In this document: piece after piece, positions 33,414-45,332 of the stretch
Layout of the letters: each line of letters opens with the position of its first letter
How positions within the stretch are numbered: position 1 is the first letter of the stretch
Assembly: GCA_963995505.1 (NCBI GenBank)
Contig: OZ023181.1
Coordinates: 19,464,221-19,528,220, forward strand
Source: Hypericum androsaemum
Lineage: Eukaryota > Streptophyta > Magnoliopsida > Malpighiales > Hypericaceae
DNA length: 64,000 nt
Direction: 5' to 3'
Program-made: the position numbers and the translations under genes
Notes under the pieces: generated by a model
Seen by the model: the letters and a program-made list of their open reading frames with translations, nothing else
Databases searched by the model: none
What the model was told of the DNA's origin: nothing

Positions 33414-35105
33414 CAGGTATTGCAATTAATGAAAGCCATCTCATCATGTTCATTTAATTAATCTCCTCTTCAAGTACAAAATTGGTACTTAATTTCGAAA
33501 AATTCAAAGTATTTGTGCTTTTTTTCTTGTGATACCGTGCTGATGAGTGCATTACAATGCATTGCATCTATCAGCACGGTACCGAGAAACGTATTTGTCA
33601 GCACGTAAACCGGGTTGCTTAATTTCCATAACAATGGTTTTCCCTATCCTAGCAGGCAACAAAGAAGTACATGCGCCGCAGGCTAAGGATGCAATTTATT
33701 TTGGGAGCCGATCGTCATATCAAAGATTCGAATTCAATAATTTCTGAAACTGAGATTATTATTATTCTCCGAATTTCAGATGATTATTTCTAGATTTATG
33801 CTCCAATTGTATAGCCGGAGATTGCATTGATTAATAATGACGTCATTACTCTTCTGTGCCAATTGATTATAAGGGATTAGATTCCATCTTTTGCCAAATT
33901 TATGGTAGCTGTATTGTATATGGACAGGACAAGGCTATAGCGCAAAATGTTTGTTTGTCGCAATAGAATTTCGTTTTCCTTAGGCAGGGACCAGGCTACC
34001 AAGTGCACCGAAAAATAGGCATATGGTAGTAGAAAATGACACTTGGGAGGGACAGTGGCTGGACAAAGAAAAATCTTTACCGTTGAACATTTAAAGCATA
34101 TGGTGGGGTTATAACACCATTGCGTTTTTAGTAGTTCGAATGCGAAATCTCGTGAGAAGATAAATGTGGTGGACTATTGAATAGATCAAGTAAATCGGCT
34201 TATGTTAAGTTTTACTCCTCGAAAACGAAATTGGCTTATGTCAATTGTCAAATTCAGAATTCTGTATCAAGGTACAAAAATAAAACAGCATTTTTATTTT
34301 CTTTTTCTTGTTTTGATTGAAAATAAAAATTGTTTCGACATGCATAAAAATTAGCCCATTTCTTAGAGAGGACCCCTCTATTGCCCTTTAGTCAGCTAGC
34401 TAGCATGCAGCTGGCATTCATAAATGACTTTTATCTTTTTAATTGCGCATGCATGACTAGCGTTGGTCCAACATAACAGTGGCTGCTTTAATGCCTAATT
34501 AAGGAAACAACAACAGATCAAACCAACAATACGCTCTTATCCAATGTTCGAACTTCAATTAACTGGTCAAATAGAAATACAAATATCATATAGTTTCGAC
34601 TCGCAATATAGAAAATCATATTTGCTTCCCAACCAATGAGCTAGGCATGTGGATAATGTTCTTCCTTGTTCACGATAGCGTCTGAAAGTGACGCAGCAAG
34701 TGGTCTTGTCGTGAGTATGGGCACACTTCAACTGAGGAAATCGAAAACGAAATTCTCTTCATTGTCGTGAAGAACAAGTCATGTGCCCAATTTGAGGCTG
34801 TGGTTGTCTGTTCTTGGATGAAGCAGCATGTGACAAAAACAGTTACGACGTCACCTTGTTAGACATGGTTAGAATACTCGTTATTGCTCGTACGACCTCC
34901 GTGTTTCGGCCCTTCCCGTGCGAAGAGAGGTTTAGGATTAAGAGAGTTTCTTAGATTTCTAAGATCGGTAGGGATGATAATCGTTGTTCAGTGTTGGTGT
35001 TCTTCGGGGAAACTCGGCTGTAGTTCGGAGAGAGACATCCAAGAATGTTTTGTGTTCTAGGACACTAGACAGTTGGGTAATCTTCATTCAATCTGCGTTT
35101 TGCAG
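33414..35105. other. Gene-free spacer
   Basis: The region should include the 3' UTR of the bHLH gene. I looked for the upstream exons of APC10 here and did not find them. No other feature is supported. Confidence 0.5.
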
Positions 35106-35375
35106 GAAAACATTAGTCAATTCCTTCATGTTGCAGATAGCCGTGCTGTCGAATCAACTTAATGGACGGGATACTTGGGTCCGGCGGATCAGAGTCTACG
35201 GAACCTCGGCCGCGCGTTTCCTCCGCATTCTTACTTCTGCTCTCGAATTTCGTACGACCTGCATCCGTTTTAAACCTTTTCCGGAAACTTAACAGTTGCA
35301 GGAACCCTGTTCCTCATCAGCCTTTCCAATTACTTCAAGAGAGAGTTTCATAACACATTCAAGATTCAACTATAA
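35106..35375 (+). pseudogene. APC10: APC10 remnant, last two exons with frameshifts
   Basis: An exon-like stretch after tttgcag (35106 to about 35212) reads [20 protein letters not shown] then [10 protein letters not shown], matching the end of the DOC domain of plant APC10, a subunit of the anaphase-promoting complex. One extra A then shifts the frame (gtctacggAacctcggccg), and no GT donor follows. A second block after gttgcag (35302 to about 35370) reads NPVPHQPFQ and then shifts again (ttccaattacttcaag), so the conserved end is lost. The N-terminal two thirds of APC10 are absent. APC10 is essential in plants, so a working copy should exist elsewhere. The fragment lies between the TLP2-like and HBI1-like genes, where APC10 lies in Arabidopsis as I recall. 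Confidence 0.82.
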
Positions 35376-35785
35376 GATAACAAGAAGCAGTTAAATAGTG
35401 TCTGCTCTCTTTTTCTTTGCATACTGGCAGCAGATAGATAATAATTACGGTACAGGAAGTGACAGAGAAGAGAAAAACAGTTTATTGAATGCTAAAAAAA
35501 CTTCTCTACATGTTTGAGTTCAACTTGGTCTACCACCTAATTAAGCACTCCCGTGAACTTCTTCTCGGTCTGGTTGCAAGTGCTTTTAGCTTCTGGAGGA
35601 CAGGGAAAACATACAGGTTCTGCAACCAAGTCACGGATGAAAACACCGAAAACCAAAAGAAGACGGTGCCAAATCCGCCTTGAATGGCCTTAGATGAAAA
35701 TCTTCACAAATAACAGAATATGCCTCTGAGTCGAAGGGATCGCTTTGGTGGACCGAGATCATCTGACTGAACTTTCAATCTATTA
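35376..35785. other. 3' UTR side of the Tubby-like gene
   Basis: No gene is visible. Short frames here have no recognisable content. The minus-strand gene ends at 35786, so this is probably its 3' UTR and terminator region. Confidence 0.45.
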
Positions 35786-37581
35786 TTATTCACATGCTGG
35801 TTTCGTGTCGAAGCTGCTTAGGCATATAGCAAATGCTTGGAATGCAGAAAGCGGGTAGCAGTAGTCCATGGTGAAGATGTCTTCTCCAATTTTTCCGAAT
35901 TGTAGTATCACTCTCTCCTGCTCTGCAGCCGGGAGATTGTGGGATGGGTCGATCGCAGCAACAAGTTGGAAATTCTTGACAGACGCGACAGTAACTCTCC
36001 CTCGGAAATTTAGACACCAACACTGGAGCTGTTCATGCCACCTCGGGACCTTGTTTTTTAGAACTAGAGGCTCTCCCGAGCTGTGTACTAATACCCCCGA
36101 GTCTGAGGGGCTTGAGGATCCAGATTCTGACACCAATTCCTTCCTTTTTGAACTTGATCGGGTAACAAATTGATCGTCGAGCATCTCTGGGAAAGATAAT
36201 GGTGTTGGGGCAGTTCCTCCTTCCTCAATGGAAGAGAATGGGACAGAGTTCATGACACAGTGCATTCTCCTTGGGCCCCTTGATCGGAGGACGTTGAGCT
36301 CGTAACTTACTGTGCCTACACTGTAATTGCCTGCAGGCAATCTGGGAGAAATCTGCTTAGAGGAAAATCTGCGGCTCATTCTGCTAGATGATTGTACTGT
36401 CATTTCATTTGCAGGTTGACTGTCGAATATGGTGAATTTGGTTCCCAGAAAATTAGATCTGCAATAACAAGTACCACACACATTCTTCTTTTTAGCAAAA
36501 GAGGGATGAGAAAATTATGTCATGTTTGAAATAATTAAGTTGCTTATTAACCTCAGATTTACCTTAATTTGCCAACATATGTACTGCTCGCCCGAGAAAA
36601 ATCATCTTGAACCAAAGATATCGCAAAGTCTGTTCGTGTGGCCCTTCTTGTCCTTCTGGCCGCTAACAATAATTTATCACTCTCAACCTCGGCTTTTCAA
36701 AAAAACAACACTAGTTAGAATTTATGTTTCTACTAATTGACAAACATTTTAGTCTATAGGTCCTCCCGAAGCTATGAAAGAGTTGAAATTTGAAAGATCA
36801 TCAAAATGCAGCAAGGTCTAGAGCTCTTATTTCCGTATGAAGAAGCCCCGCTGCCTTCAAATAAGAAACAAGGATGATTCAAGAACGTAACCAGCTGCTG
36901 GAATTGTTCTTTTTCTTTTCTTTTCCCAAAAGAAAGGCTCTGGAGAAGTGAAAGCAAAACTTGCCACAGATAAAATAGTAGACCAAAATTAAACCGAGTC
37001 TAGAAATTTCACTCACAAGGCACCAGACCGTAGTACAGCAGATATGTAGAGGTTGCAGTATCCCTTTTGATAAAGCATTGTATGGGAGACTCACGAGGTC
37101 CAGGCTGTGATCAGTCATTAGATAGAGATTAGATAGAGGCAACTGCTGGCTGAAAAGAAGCAATCACAACAAACTAAGAGCAACATGTGCGAAGGAAAGA
37201 ACGAAAGAAAAAAAAGAACGGGACTACCTGCTTCAGTGATATAGGAAATGTGAGCCTCCCACATTGTTCAGGAGTTTGTACAATCTCCTTGGTGACTTCC
37301 CTCCACGACTTGCAAACAGATGCACAATACAGCACAACAACACGGGCCGGCCACGTCGTCTCTCTCTCCTCTACCCTCCTAATTATATCTAAAAGCAGTT
37401 CCGGCGGCAGATTCGCCCACCGTCCCTGTCGAACTGGTTCAGATTCCGACTGAATTTCATCAGGCGCAATGTGCGACCTTGTCCTACCACGCCAATGCTT
37501 CCCGTCCACCCCTCTCTTGGACATACTCCCAATCCCATCTTTCATTTCCTTCAGCTCACGTACAATGCTTTTCAGGGACAT
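35786..37581 (-). CDS. TLP2: Tubby-like F-box protein, TLP2 type
   Basis: Four coding exons on the minus strand (37581-37228, 37104-37017, 36692-36563, 36458-35786) join in phase to give 414 residues, normal for plant TULPs. The N-terminus [18 protein letters not shown] and an F-box at about residues 54-108 ([35 protein letters not shown]) come first. The Tubby domain fills the rest ([70 protein letters not shown]) and ends with FDTKPACE. Family members bind phosphoinositides at the plasma membrane and can join SCF complexes through ASK proteins. The start matches Arabidopsis TLP2 best. Exons 2 and 3 are too short to show as long frames but are well conserved. Confidence 0.93.
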
Positions 37582-38713
37582 CCTCTATCCCTGCTTTATA
37601 GAGCATCTCACTCCAATCATTCAACTTCAGCTGCCAACACCAACACAAAAACCAACCATTACAAGAACTCCAACAATATGATCCACTAATTACCAAAGAA
37701 CAAAACCCACATCAGAACAAACAAGAAAGCCTCAATCTTTGGCTTCAATTTAACTTAAACATCACACAAAATCCAATCTTTCTTCAGTTCCAACTTAAGC
37801 TACACCACCAAAAAAGACATTCTCTTGTTAAACAAGCCAAACAAATCACAACTCATCACCCCCAACAAGTTGAACCCACCTTCCAAAAATTAGATCTAAC
37901 AAAAAAGATCCAATCTTTACAAAAACCCATCAACAGAGGGACCAACCCATTAATCCTCACAAAGCTCAAGCTTGTTACGTACCCAAAATGCCAGCTCCCT
38001 TCCGAGCTAAGGTTGAAGGAGCAGCAGATAAAATGCCACCGCCACGTTGTTGCTTCTAATTTTCTCTTTTTTATTGTCGTTTTCGGCTACCTCGAGGAAC
38101 AGCTGCTGCCTTCTAATAATAAAATGGGTTCAAACCTTGTCTGGTTTTCTTTCTTGTCTTTTATCTGTTTATTTGTTTTTTTATCCGTTCACAATTTTCA
38201 TTGTTTGGTGTAGAAGGGAGGGAGGATTATTATCCATTTTCGTTTTAATTAGTTTTGCAATATGGCCGATCTTATTGGTGGGATTTTTTGACTTGATTTT
38301 TCCACAAAAAAAATATATGATGGCAAGAAATTATTTTCTACATTCCTTTTCTGATACTTTTTTAGTTTTTTTTTGGGGTGAGAAATTCATTTGTAAATAA
38401 TTGAAGTTGTTTTGTTTCTCTCTCTCCCATTTCTTTTTTTTTTTCTAGGAGATCTTTCTCCCATTTCTGGTCAAATGTCGTGGAACTTGTTTCCCAATTC
38501 TAGATAGCCCAGATATGCTAGCATTTAACTCTCTGGAATTAATATTCTATTTTTATTAAAATTGATATTTTCAGGAGTATACCAGCTTTTTCTAATCGTG
38601 AAAACTCCAAGTTGTTCTTGTCCAACTACTGTCCACCTCTGGAAGGTTTCGTGGGATTCATCAACCGTAGCAAGCTCAAAATAGGCAATGAAGCGAGGAA
38701 ATTTTTTTATATT
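37582..38713 (-). other. 5' UTR, 5' UTR intron and promoter side of TLP2
   Basis: On the minus strand a donor (tttggGTACGT, near 37985) and an acceptor (tgttggCAG, near 37632) suggest a 350-bp intron in the 5' UTR. Upstream (38050-38713) is T-rich DNA without a gene. Confidence 0.45.
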
Positions 38714-39402
38714 TAGAATTAAGATATTCACTGGTGAATTTTCTTTTGTATTATTAGATATAGATACTTGAGATTTTCTATTATAAGTCATGGGTTATTT
38801 AAAATACTAAATATCTCATTTTGAAAAGATCATTATAATAACCCTAATGCTTTGCTTATCCTCTCATCTTTCCGCGTCGGAAGCCCATAACTAAAGCGCG
38901 GGCCTCTCCAACAATCTCCCCCCCCCCCCCCCCCCAATCTTGACCATTATAGGCTTCGTTTGGTTTTATTAGTTTTCAGGATTTTTTTCATTTTTACGGA
39001 TTTGGTAAATTTAAAAAAATTGCAAATGTAATTGAGAGGATAAATGTGTTAAGAGGGCGAAGCCTTCCATGTAATCTTGAAGTTTCTTGGGTGGGTTACT
39101 TTCGAATTCCAGAAAGGTTATAATTGAACTTGGGGTTAATAATTGAATTGGAGAAATAGGTTAAGATGAGGCCATGAGTTATTGGAAGCCCGAGCTTAGC
39201 TTCAATTATGGTGGGGCTGCCGACGCGGGAAGAGGGAGTGGTGAAGAGGGGGAAGACAGAGGGGCGTCGAGGTTATAATAGTCTTTTTAAAATAATAAAT
39301 TTAGTATTTTGAATAATTCAGGATTTTTTTTAGGTATTTCTATAATAGGAGGCCTCAAGTGTCTATATCTAATAATTCAGAGTACTAAAATGTCTTTAAC
39401 TC
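38714..39402. mobile_element. Inverted-repeat element, MULE- or MITE-like
   Basis: The left arm (about 38714-38845) and right arm (about 39275-39402) are inverted copies. Both contain attattagatatagacacttga-like and tcaaaatactaaat-like stretches. The inside (38850-39270) has a long C run (38918-38936) and a GC-rich part near 39210-39270. A run of aattttttt flanks both sides and could be a 9-bp target duplication, but it is too simple to rely on. Confidence 0.55.
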
Positions 39403-39481
39403 AATTTTTTTTAGTTCGATCAAAACTTGCCAGAATTACTTCTCCAAATTTGTAATCATTTTGCACAGTTAGAATATATGG

Positions 39482-39918
39482 TGTTAAGATTTGTGAACTA
39501 ATAACAAGATAAAAAGGAAGAGGGAAACGATGTGACGAAGAAGAGAAAACTCCTCATTTTTCTGATTTTCTCTGTACAAAAGTGGAGAGAAAAGATTAAG
39601 TTTGTTACAACCTACTGACCTCTATATATACAAATAAATGTCCTTTGGGGAGACCATTTCGGGTACACATTCCCCAGTGATGATATTCTCTCTAACAGAT
39701 TGGAGAGAGAGGGTCAGCCAATGGTGAGTTGGAGAAAGAATCAACCAAAAGTGTGCTGGCATCATTTCCTTTTTCACGTGCTTGCTTGAATGTCTCACGT
39801 GACGACTTCTGGTGAGTTTTATCTTTGTGGGCTTGCATCTTCTTTTGGGCTGAATGGGCCACAACTTTATCATCCTTAAATAGTAAACAACTTGAAGCTG
39901 CAGGTACGTTGCTCAACA
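39482..39918 (-). repeat. 3' LTR of Copia #3 (437 bp)
   Basis: Complete LTR, ending at 39482 with AATCTTAACA on the minus strand. It contains a tatataga box (minus strand, near 39625). It closely matches 44558-44943. Confidence 0.92.
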
Positions 39919-42900
39919 CACCCCCGCAAGTGGGAAGGTGAATATCCACCATTTCCAACTTGGAAACCAAAAACAAGTGCCGAGGAGCCGAGAGAGGCTT
40001 TGTGAAGAGGTCGGCAAACTGAAGAGTAGAGGAGACATGAAAGAGCTTACATAGACCAGATTGGAGTCGTTCACGAACAACATGACAGTCAATCTCAATG
40101 TGTTTAATACGCTCGTGAAAAACCAGATTCTCGACGATGTGTATGGCAGACTTATTATCACAAAAGACCAGGCCAGGTCTAGTAGATGGAATCCAAAGAT
40201 TAGTGAGCAAAAAAGTGAGCCATTTGATCTCACTTGTGACTGAAGCTAGAGCACGGTATTCAGCCTCGAAAGAAGAGCAAGAGACCGTGGTTTGCTTCTT
40301 ACAATGCCAAGAAATGAGTGAATCTCCAAGGAAAACTGCAAAACAAGTGATCAATCGACGGGTATCCTCACAATTACCATAATCGCTATCACAAAATGCC
40401 TTTAATTGAGGTGTGGAAGCTTTGGGATAGTAGAGACCATGACCTGGATGCCCCTTGAGGTAATGAAGGACAGGATAGGCAGCCTTGAGATGAATATCCG
40501 TAGGATGAGCCATAAACTGACTGAGTTGTTGGACAGGAAAGCTGATATCGGGCCAAGTGGTCGTGAGATAAAGCAAACGACCAACCAGCTACTGATAGGT
40601 TGTGCATGTAACTGGTTGGTCTGGTAAGATGCAAAGATCATCATCGTCTGGATCAAAAATAGGATCATCGTCCAAAAGTGTGCCATCCTCAGAGTTAAGG
40701 GTGCAGTTGACTTCTATAGGTGTATTGGTATGCTTACAACCAAGGTAGCAAGAATCCTTCAAAATCTCCAATGCATATTTCTTTTGGCTAAGGTGAAGCC
40801 CATCAGCACGTCGAGCTACTTCTAGACCTAAAAAATACTTCAAATTCCCAAGGTCTTTAAGCTTAAACAGATTGTGCAATGTCTCATTGATCTGTTGGAG
40901 CAACTGGAAATTATTGCTACAGAGTATTATATCATCAATGTAGATGAGGAGAATCACAAAAGCAGAACCACGGAATTGAGTGAACAAAGAATAGTCATAG
41001 TGAGATTGACGAAACCCAAGAGCCAAAAGAGATTGTGTGAGCTTGGTAAACCATTGCCGGCTCGCTTGTTTGAGCCCATAAAGTGAACACCGGAGATGAC
41101 AAACCTTCCCAACATCAGATGGGGATACCGAAAGACCAGGGGGTGAAAGTATGTAAATATCTTCATTTAAATCGCCATTGAGAAAGGCATTATCGACATC
41201 CAAGTGATGTAAAAACCAGTCATTTTGAACTGCCAAGGCGAGTAGAAAATGGATAGTCGTAAGCTTGGCCATCGGAGAAAAAGTTTCCAAAAATCAATAC
41301 CATAAGCTTGTGTATAACCCTTAGCAACAAAATGAGCCTTGTAACGATCAATACTCCCATCAGGCTTGTGTTTGACCTTATAAACCCAGCAACAGCCAAT
41401 AGGCTGTGTATCAGGAGGGAGATCAACAAGAGTCCATATATGATTACCTTCAAGAGCAGAGAGTTATGCATGCATTGCCTACTGCCAACATGGATGAAGA
41501 ACAGCCTCTTTATAGTAACGAGGCTCATGAGCTTGAAGCAAAAGAAGACAAAAAACTCAATGATTATGAGAAAGATGTGTTAGGCCAAAGTAATTAGACA
41601 AAGGATAAAGAATGGACCTGCGAGGAGGATGAGAATTATAAGTAATGCCAATAGCAGTCCCACACAGGTAATCAGATAAGTACCGTGGTGGGCGTCGGGC
41701 TCTTGTGTTGCGAGGCAGAACATCAACAGGGGCTGGAGGAGATGGGGAAGAAAGGTTGGGAGTGCGCATAACAGATGGAGATGGAGGGGTAAGAGGTGGC
41801 TCTGGATTACATATATCATCTGTGAGTGGTGAAGTAAGGGGGAGAACCAGGGAGGTAGGATCATAGGGCTGGAAAAGAATAGGGAAATAAAGGTGAGAGT
41901 TTTGAAAAGGATAAATGGTCTCATGAAAAATCACATCTCGTGAAACAACAATCTGCGGTTGAGAAAGGATAACTTATAACCCTTTATTCCGAAAGGATAG
42001 CCAAGAAAAATATGCGGTTGAGATTGAGGTTCGAATTTAGTTTGTCCAGCAGCTACGGTAGAGGCATAACAGAGACAACCAAAGACCTTAAGGTGGCTTA
42101 GGGTAGGCTTGGTTTTATAGAGCAACTCAGACGGAGTATGATCTTGGAGCAAAGGTGAGGGTATACGATTTAAAAAATGAGCAGTATGGAGAATCGATTC
42201 ACTCCAGAAAACTAAGGGCAGATGAGCATGTATGAGGAGGGATCGAGTAATGTTCAAAAGATGTTGATGCTTCCTCTCGACCCTCCTATTTTGTTGAGGG
42301 CTATAATGATAACTAGTTTCATATATGATCCCCTTAGTATGACAGAAACCTTTCAAGAAAAACTCGGTGCCTTGATCCATTCTAATGATTTTGATGGTTG
42401 TACCAAATTGGTTGTGTACTAAATCTGAGAAAATGGGAAGAATGGTGGATACTTTAAATTTTGACTTTATATGATAAACCCAAACTGCCTTGGAATAGTC
42501 ATCTACTAAGGTTAAGAAGTATTGAAAACTATCGTGTGAGGGCAAGCTATATTTACCCCATACATCCGCATGTAAAGGCTCAAAAATGGATGTTGCTCGA
42601 CTAAAACTAAAAGGAAAAGGAAGTCTCATATGACAAGCAAGATGACAAACTTCATAATGTTGATCAACCGTAGATGAAATAGGTGAGTGAATCCTAGTTA
42701 AAACTTGTAGCTTAGAAGAAGGGAGATGACCTAGTCGGCAATGCCATAAGTCTAGATCATTTTGGATGAGACGAAGGCTGTTGGTGGCTGGCTGAGAGCA
42801 GGTGAAGGGGCTGAGGTGCGTGTGTTCTATTGATGTTCCACGTCAAGCATGTAGAGCCCATCAGTGTGCGTGGCTTTACCAATCGTTCTTGAAAGGTGCA

Positions 42901-44466
42901 GGTCCTGTATCACACAAGAAACACCCTCAAAATGAAGTGAGTAAGGTGAATTGTACAATAACTTGCTAACTGACACGAGATTAAAGCTGAAGCTGGGAAC
43001 AAGCAGGACATTTATGAGCAATAGTAAAGAATTTAGCTGCACTAAACTAATATGTGTAGCTTAAACTTGAGTACCATTCGGAAGACTCACAAATAATTCA
43101 GATATAGCTGTCTTAGTAACAAAAGACGTGGATGGACAAGTAATATGATCAGTGGCCCTAGAGTCTAAAATCCACTTGCCATTCAACAAGGAAGAGATAA
43201 TATGAGTAGCATGACATAAAGTACCTGAGAGGTGCAAATGATCAATACCAGAACGCGATACAGATAAAGCTGCAGCGTGAGTGACAAAGGAGTTAGCAGC
43301 TGAAGACCCTGCTGAAATCAGAGTTGCATCTTGAACCAGTGACAGCAAATCGTGATATTGTTCTGGAGATAATCCCAGTCTATTAAATTCTGCAGCAAGG
43401 TTCTGAACATCAGATGAACCAGATGATTGGACAAGAGGGCATGTTGTATTAGATACATGATGGGGTCCCTTGTTCTGGGTTGAGGTTCCACCATTTCCTT
43501 TGTCATAGGAACCCAGGGAAGAATTTTTAGAGCTGAAATTGGGAGAAAATCCATGCTTCTTAAAGCTTTTATCCACTGTATGACCATCTCGATTGTAGTA
43601 GGTGCAATAAGGGCGATTAGAAGTGTTCCAAAATCGCTTACCAGCTGTGTTTCCTTGCGCTGGATCTACTTGAGTGGATGCTTGACCATCAGAGACAAAG
43701 TTAGCAATAGGTAACACAGATTGAGAGGAATTCATAAGGTGTCTTTCTTGTTGGAGAGCGAGAAAGAGTACCCGACTCATCGTCGGTAAGAGATCCATCA
43801 TCAAAACTTGTTCACAAACATTCGAATAATTATCATTGAGTCCTCTCAAGAAACCATAGATTAAATCATTAGATCTATACCCTCGAACCACCTTATATAA
43901 GGCATAGTTATTTGCATCAGCATTAGGAACACACTTACAGTGAGGGTAAGGTCGATATTATTCAATTTGGTCTCACAAAACCCGATATTGAGCAAAATAA
44001 TCAGAGATTGTCAATGCACCTTGCCTTAACGCAAAGATCTGAGCTTGCAAATTAGAGATTCTCATAGCATCACCCCTTCTATAACGATCCTTAAGATCCT
44101 CCCATAAATCAAAAGCGGACTCAAACCATATGATACTTTGTGTTATTCTAGGCTCAACCGATCGTATGATCCAACTAGACACCATAGTATTATTTCGTTT
44201 CCAAGAGACATAACGAGGATCAACAATAGAAGGGGGAGAGATTGTACCATCAATAAAACTGACTTTGTGCTTGGACCAAAGCGCCATCTTCGCTGCTCGA
44301 CTCGAGGACATATGGTTATGCTCATTTAGGAGAGGTGTTACCAACACAATAGCGGGTTTTCATTGGGATGCAAGTAGAAGGGGTCTGCTTCCTCTGGTTG
44401 ACTGAGAACATGTCCTCGAGTGATGGAACCTGTAGGCAATTCCATCCCAGAACTAGCAGTCGCCAT
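39919..44466 (-). pseudogene. Copia #3 gag-pol, multiple frameshifts and lost catalytic residues
   Basis: Gag begins at the ATG at 44466 (MATASSGMELPTG) and shifts frame after HPNENP (near 44350). Gag resumes at 44347-43973, then 43891-43061 holds the end of gag, a decayed zinc knuckle and the protease. In the knuckle, CTYYNRDGHTVDKSFKKHG has lost the second and fourth zinc-binding cysteines. The protease site reads DSRATDH, so the glycine of D-S-G is arginine. GAG-pre-integrase and integrase follow (42629-41931, DDYSKAVWVYH, MDQGTEF, ERKHQHLL), then reverse transcriptase (41290-40589, LDVDNAFLNGDL, YIDDIIL) and RNase H (40576 down, SDYGNCEDTRR, TVSCSSFEAEYRALA). Pol is broken into at least five frames. 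Confidence 0.92.
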
Positions 44467-44545
44467 TGTTGAGAAACCAACCAAGAGGTAAAGAACCAGA
44501 GGCCAGAAGTGACTTGAGAAACGCAGCCTTAGGAAGAGCAAGTTT

Positions 44546-44557
44546 GCTCTGATACCA
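44546..44557 (-). other. tRNA-iMet primer-binding site of Copia #3
   Basis: The minus strand reads TGGTATCAGAGC immediately after the 5' LTR end, the standard primer-binding site of plant LTR elements. Confidence 0.9.
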
Positions 44558-44943
44558 TGTTAAGATTTGTGAACTAATAATAAAATAAAAAGGAAGAGGG
44601 AAACGATGTGAGGAAGAAGAGAAAATTCCTCATTTTTCTGATTCTCTCTGTACAAAAGTGGAGAGAAAAGATTAAGTTTGTTACAATCTACTGACCTCTA
44701 TATATACAAACAAATATCCTTTGGGGGACCATTTCGGGTACACATTCCCCAGTGATGATATTCTCACTAACGAATTGGAGAGAGGGTCGGCCAATGGAGA
44801 AAGAATCAACCAAAAGTGTGCTGGCATCATTTTCTCTTTCACGTGCCTGCTTAAATGTCTCACGTGACGACTTCTGGTGAGTTTTATCTTTGTGGGCTTG
44901 CATCTTCTTTTGGGCTAAATGGGCCACAACTTCATCATCCTTA
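44558..44943 (-). repeat. 5' LTR of Copia #3, truncated
   Basis: Matches 39482-39867 and stops at 'catcctta', about 45-50 bp short of the LTR start. The sequence then changes to the epimerase gene fragment. Confidence 0.9.
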
Positions 44944-44946
44944 CGC

Positions 44947-45199
44947 ATATACCTTGACGCTCCTAGTGAATTGCACCTTGATAATGGCTTGGGAGAAGTA
45001 GTCACCGTCAAAGAACACAAAGTATGTCGAATGCATCTGACCTTCTCATTGTCACACTATTCTGCTGGATTTCTTCCGATGCTTATGGTCAAACTTCTTT
45101 CTCCTCGGGTCTTGCAGTTGGTCTGATGCTGTTCTATGGAATCCACATCTCCAGATGGAGGCATGCTACAAAGATTTTGTCTGTGTTGAGAATGCTAAG
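44947..45199 (+). pseudogene. Glucose-6-phosphate 1-epimerase fragment (two exons)
   Basis: Exon a (44947-45021) reads YLDAPSELHLDNGLGEVVTV, and exon b (45118-45199) reads WSDAVLWNPHLQMEACYKDF then VCVENAK. Both match the C-terminal half of plant glucose-6-phosphate 1-epimerase (apospory-associated protein C family, aldose epimerase fold). They are separated by an intron with GTATGT donor and cttgCAG acceptor. One extra A in the 'gtcaaagaacac' stretch puts exon a out of frame with exon b, and the upstream exons are missing because the copy starts at the broken edge of Copia #3. A donor follows exon b but no last exon was found before the PPR gene. This is a dead gene scrap. Confidence 0.8.
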
Positions 45200-45332
45200 G
45201 TACTTCATTTTTTTTATAAAAAAAACTTTCTGTTGATATGAGCAACAACACTGTAGTTGTTCCGGGACCACGTTTCATTGTAATATACGAACTGAAGCCA
45301 TCTCAGCCTCGAGCAGAAGACGTACATTTTTA

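Larger units (their letters stand above)
39482..44943 (-). mobile_element. Degenerate Copia retrotransposon #3
   Basis: The element reads right to left. Its 3' LTR is 39482-39918 (minus strand starts TGTTGAGCAACG) and its 5' LTR remains at 44558-44943. The primer-binding site (minus strand TGGTATCAGAGC, 44546-44557, tRNA-iMet) directly adjoins the 5' LTR, and a polypurine tract (minus strand cttgcgggggtg) precedes the 3' LTR. The 5' LTR lacks its first roughly 45 bp, so no target duplication can be paired (left flank tatgg). The lineage differs from Copia #1 and #2: different PBS, LTR and RT sequence. Confidence 0.93.

Noticed and set aside
34984..35105. Upstream exons of APC10 in the frame beginning at 34984
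   Set aside because: The residues before the acceptor at 35105 have no similarity to APC10; only the sequence after it does.
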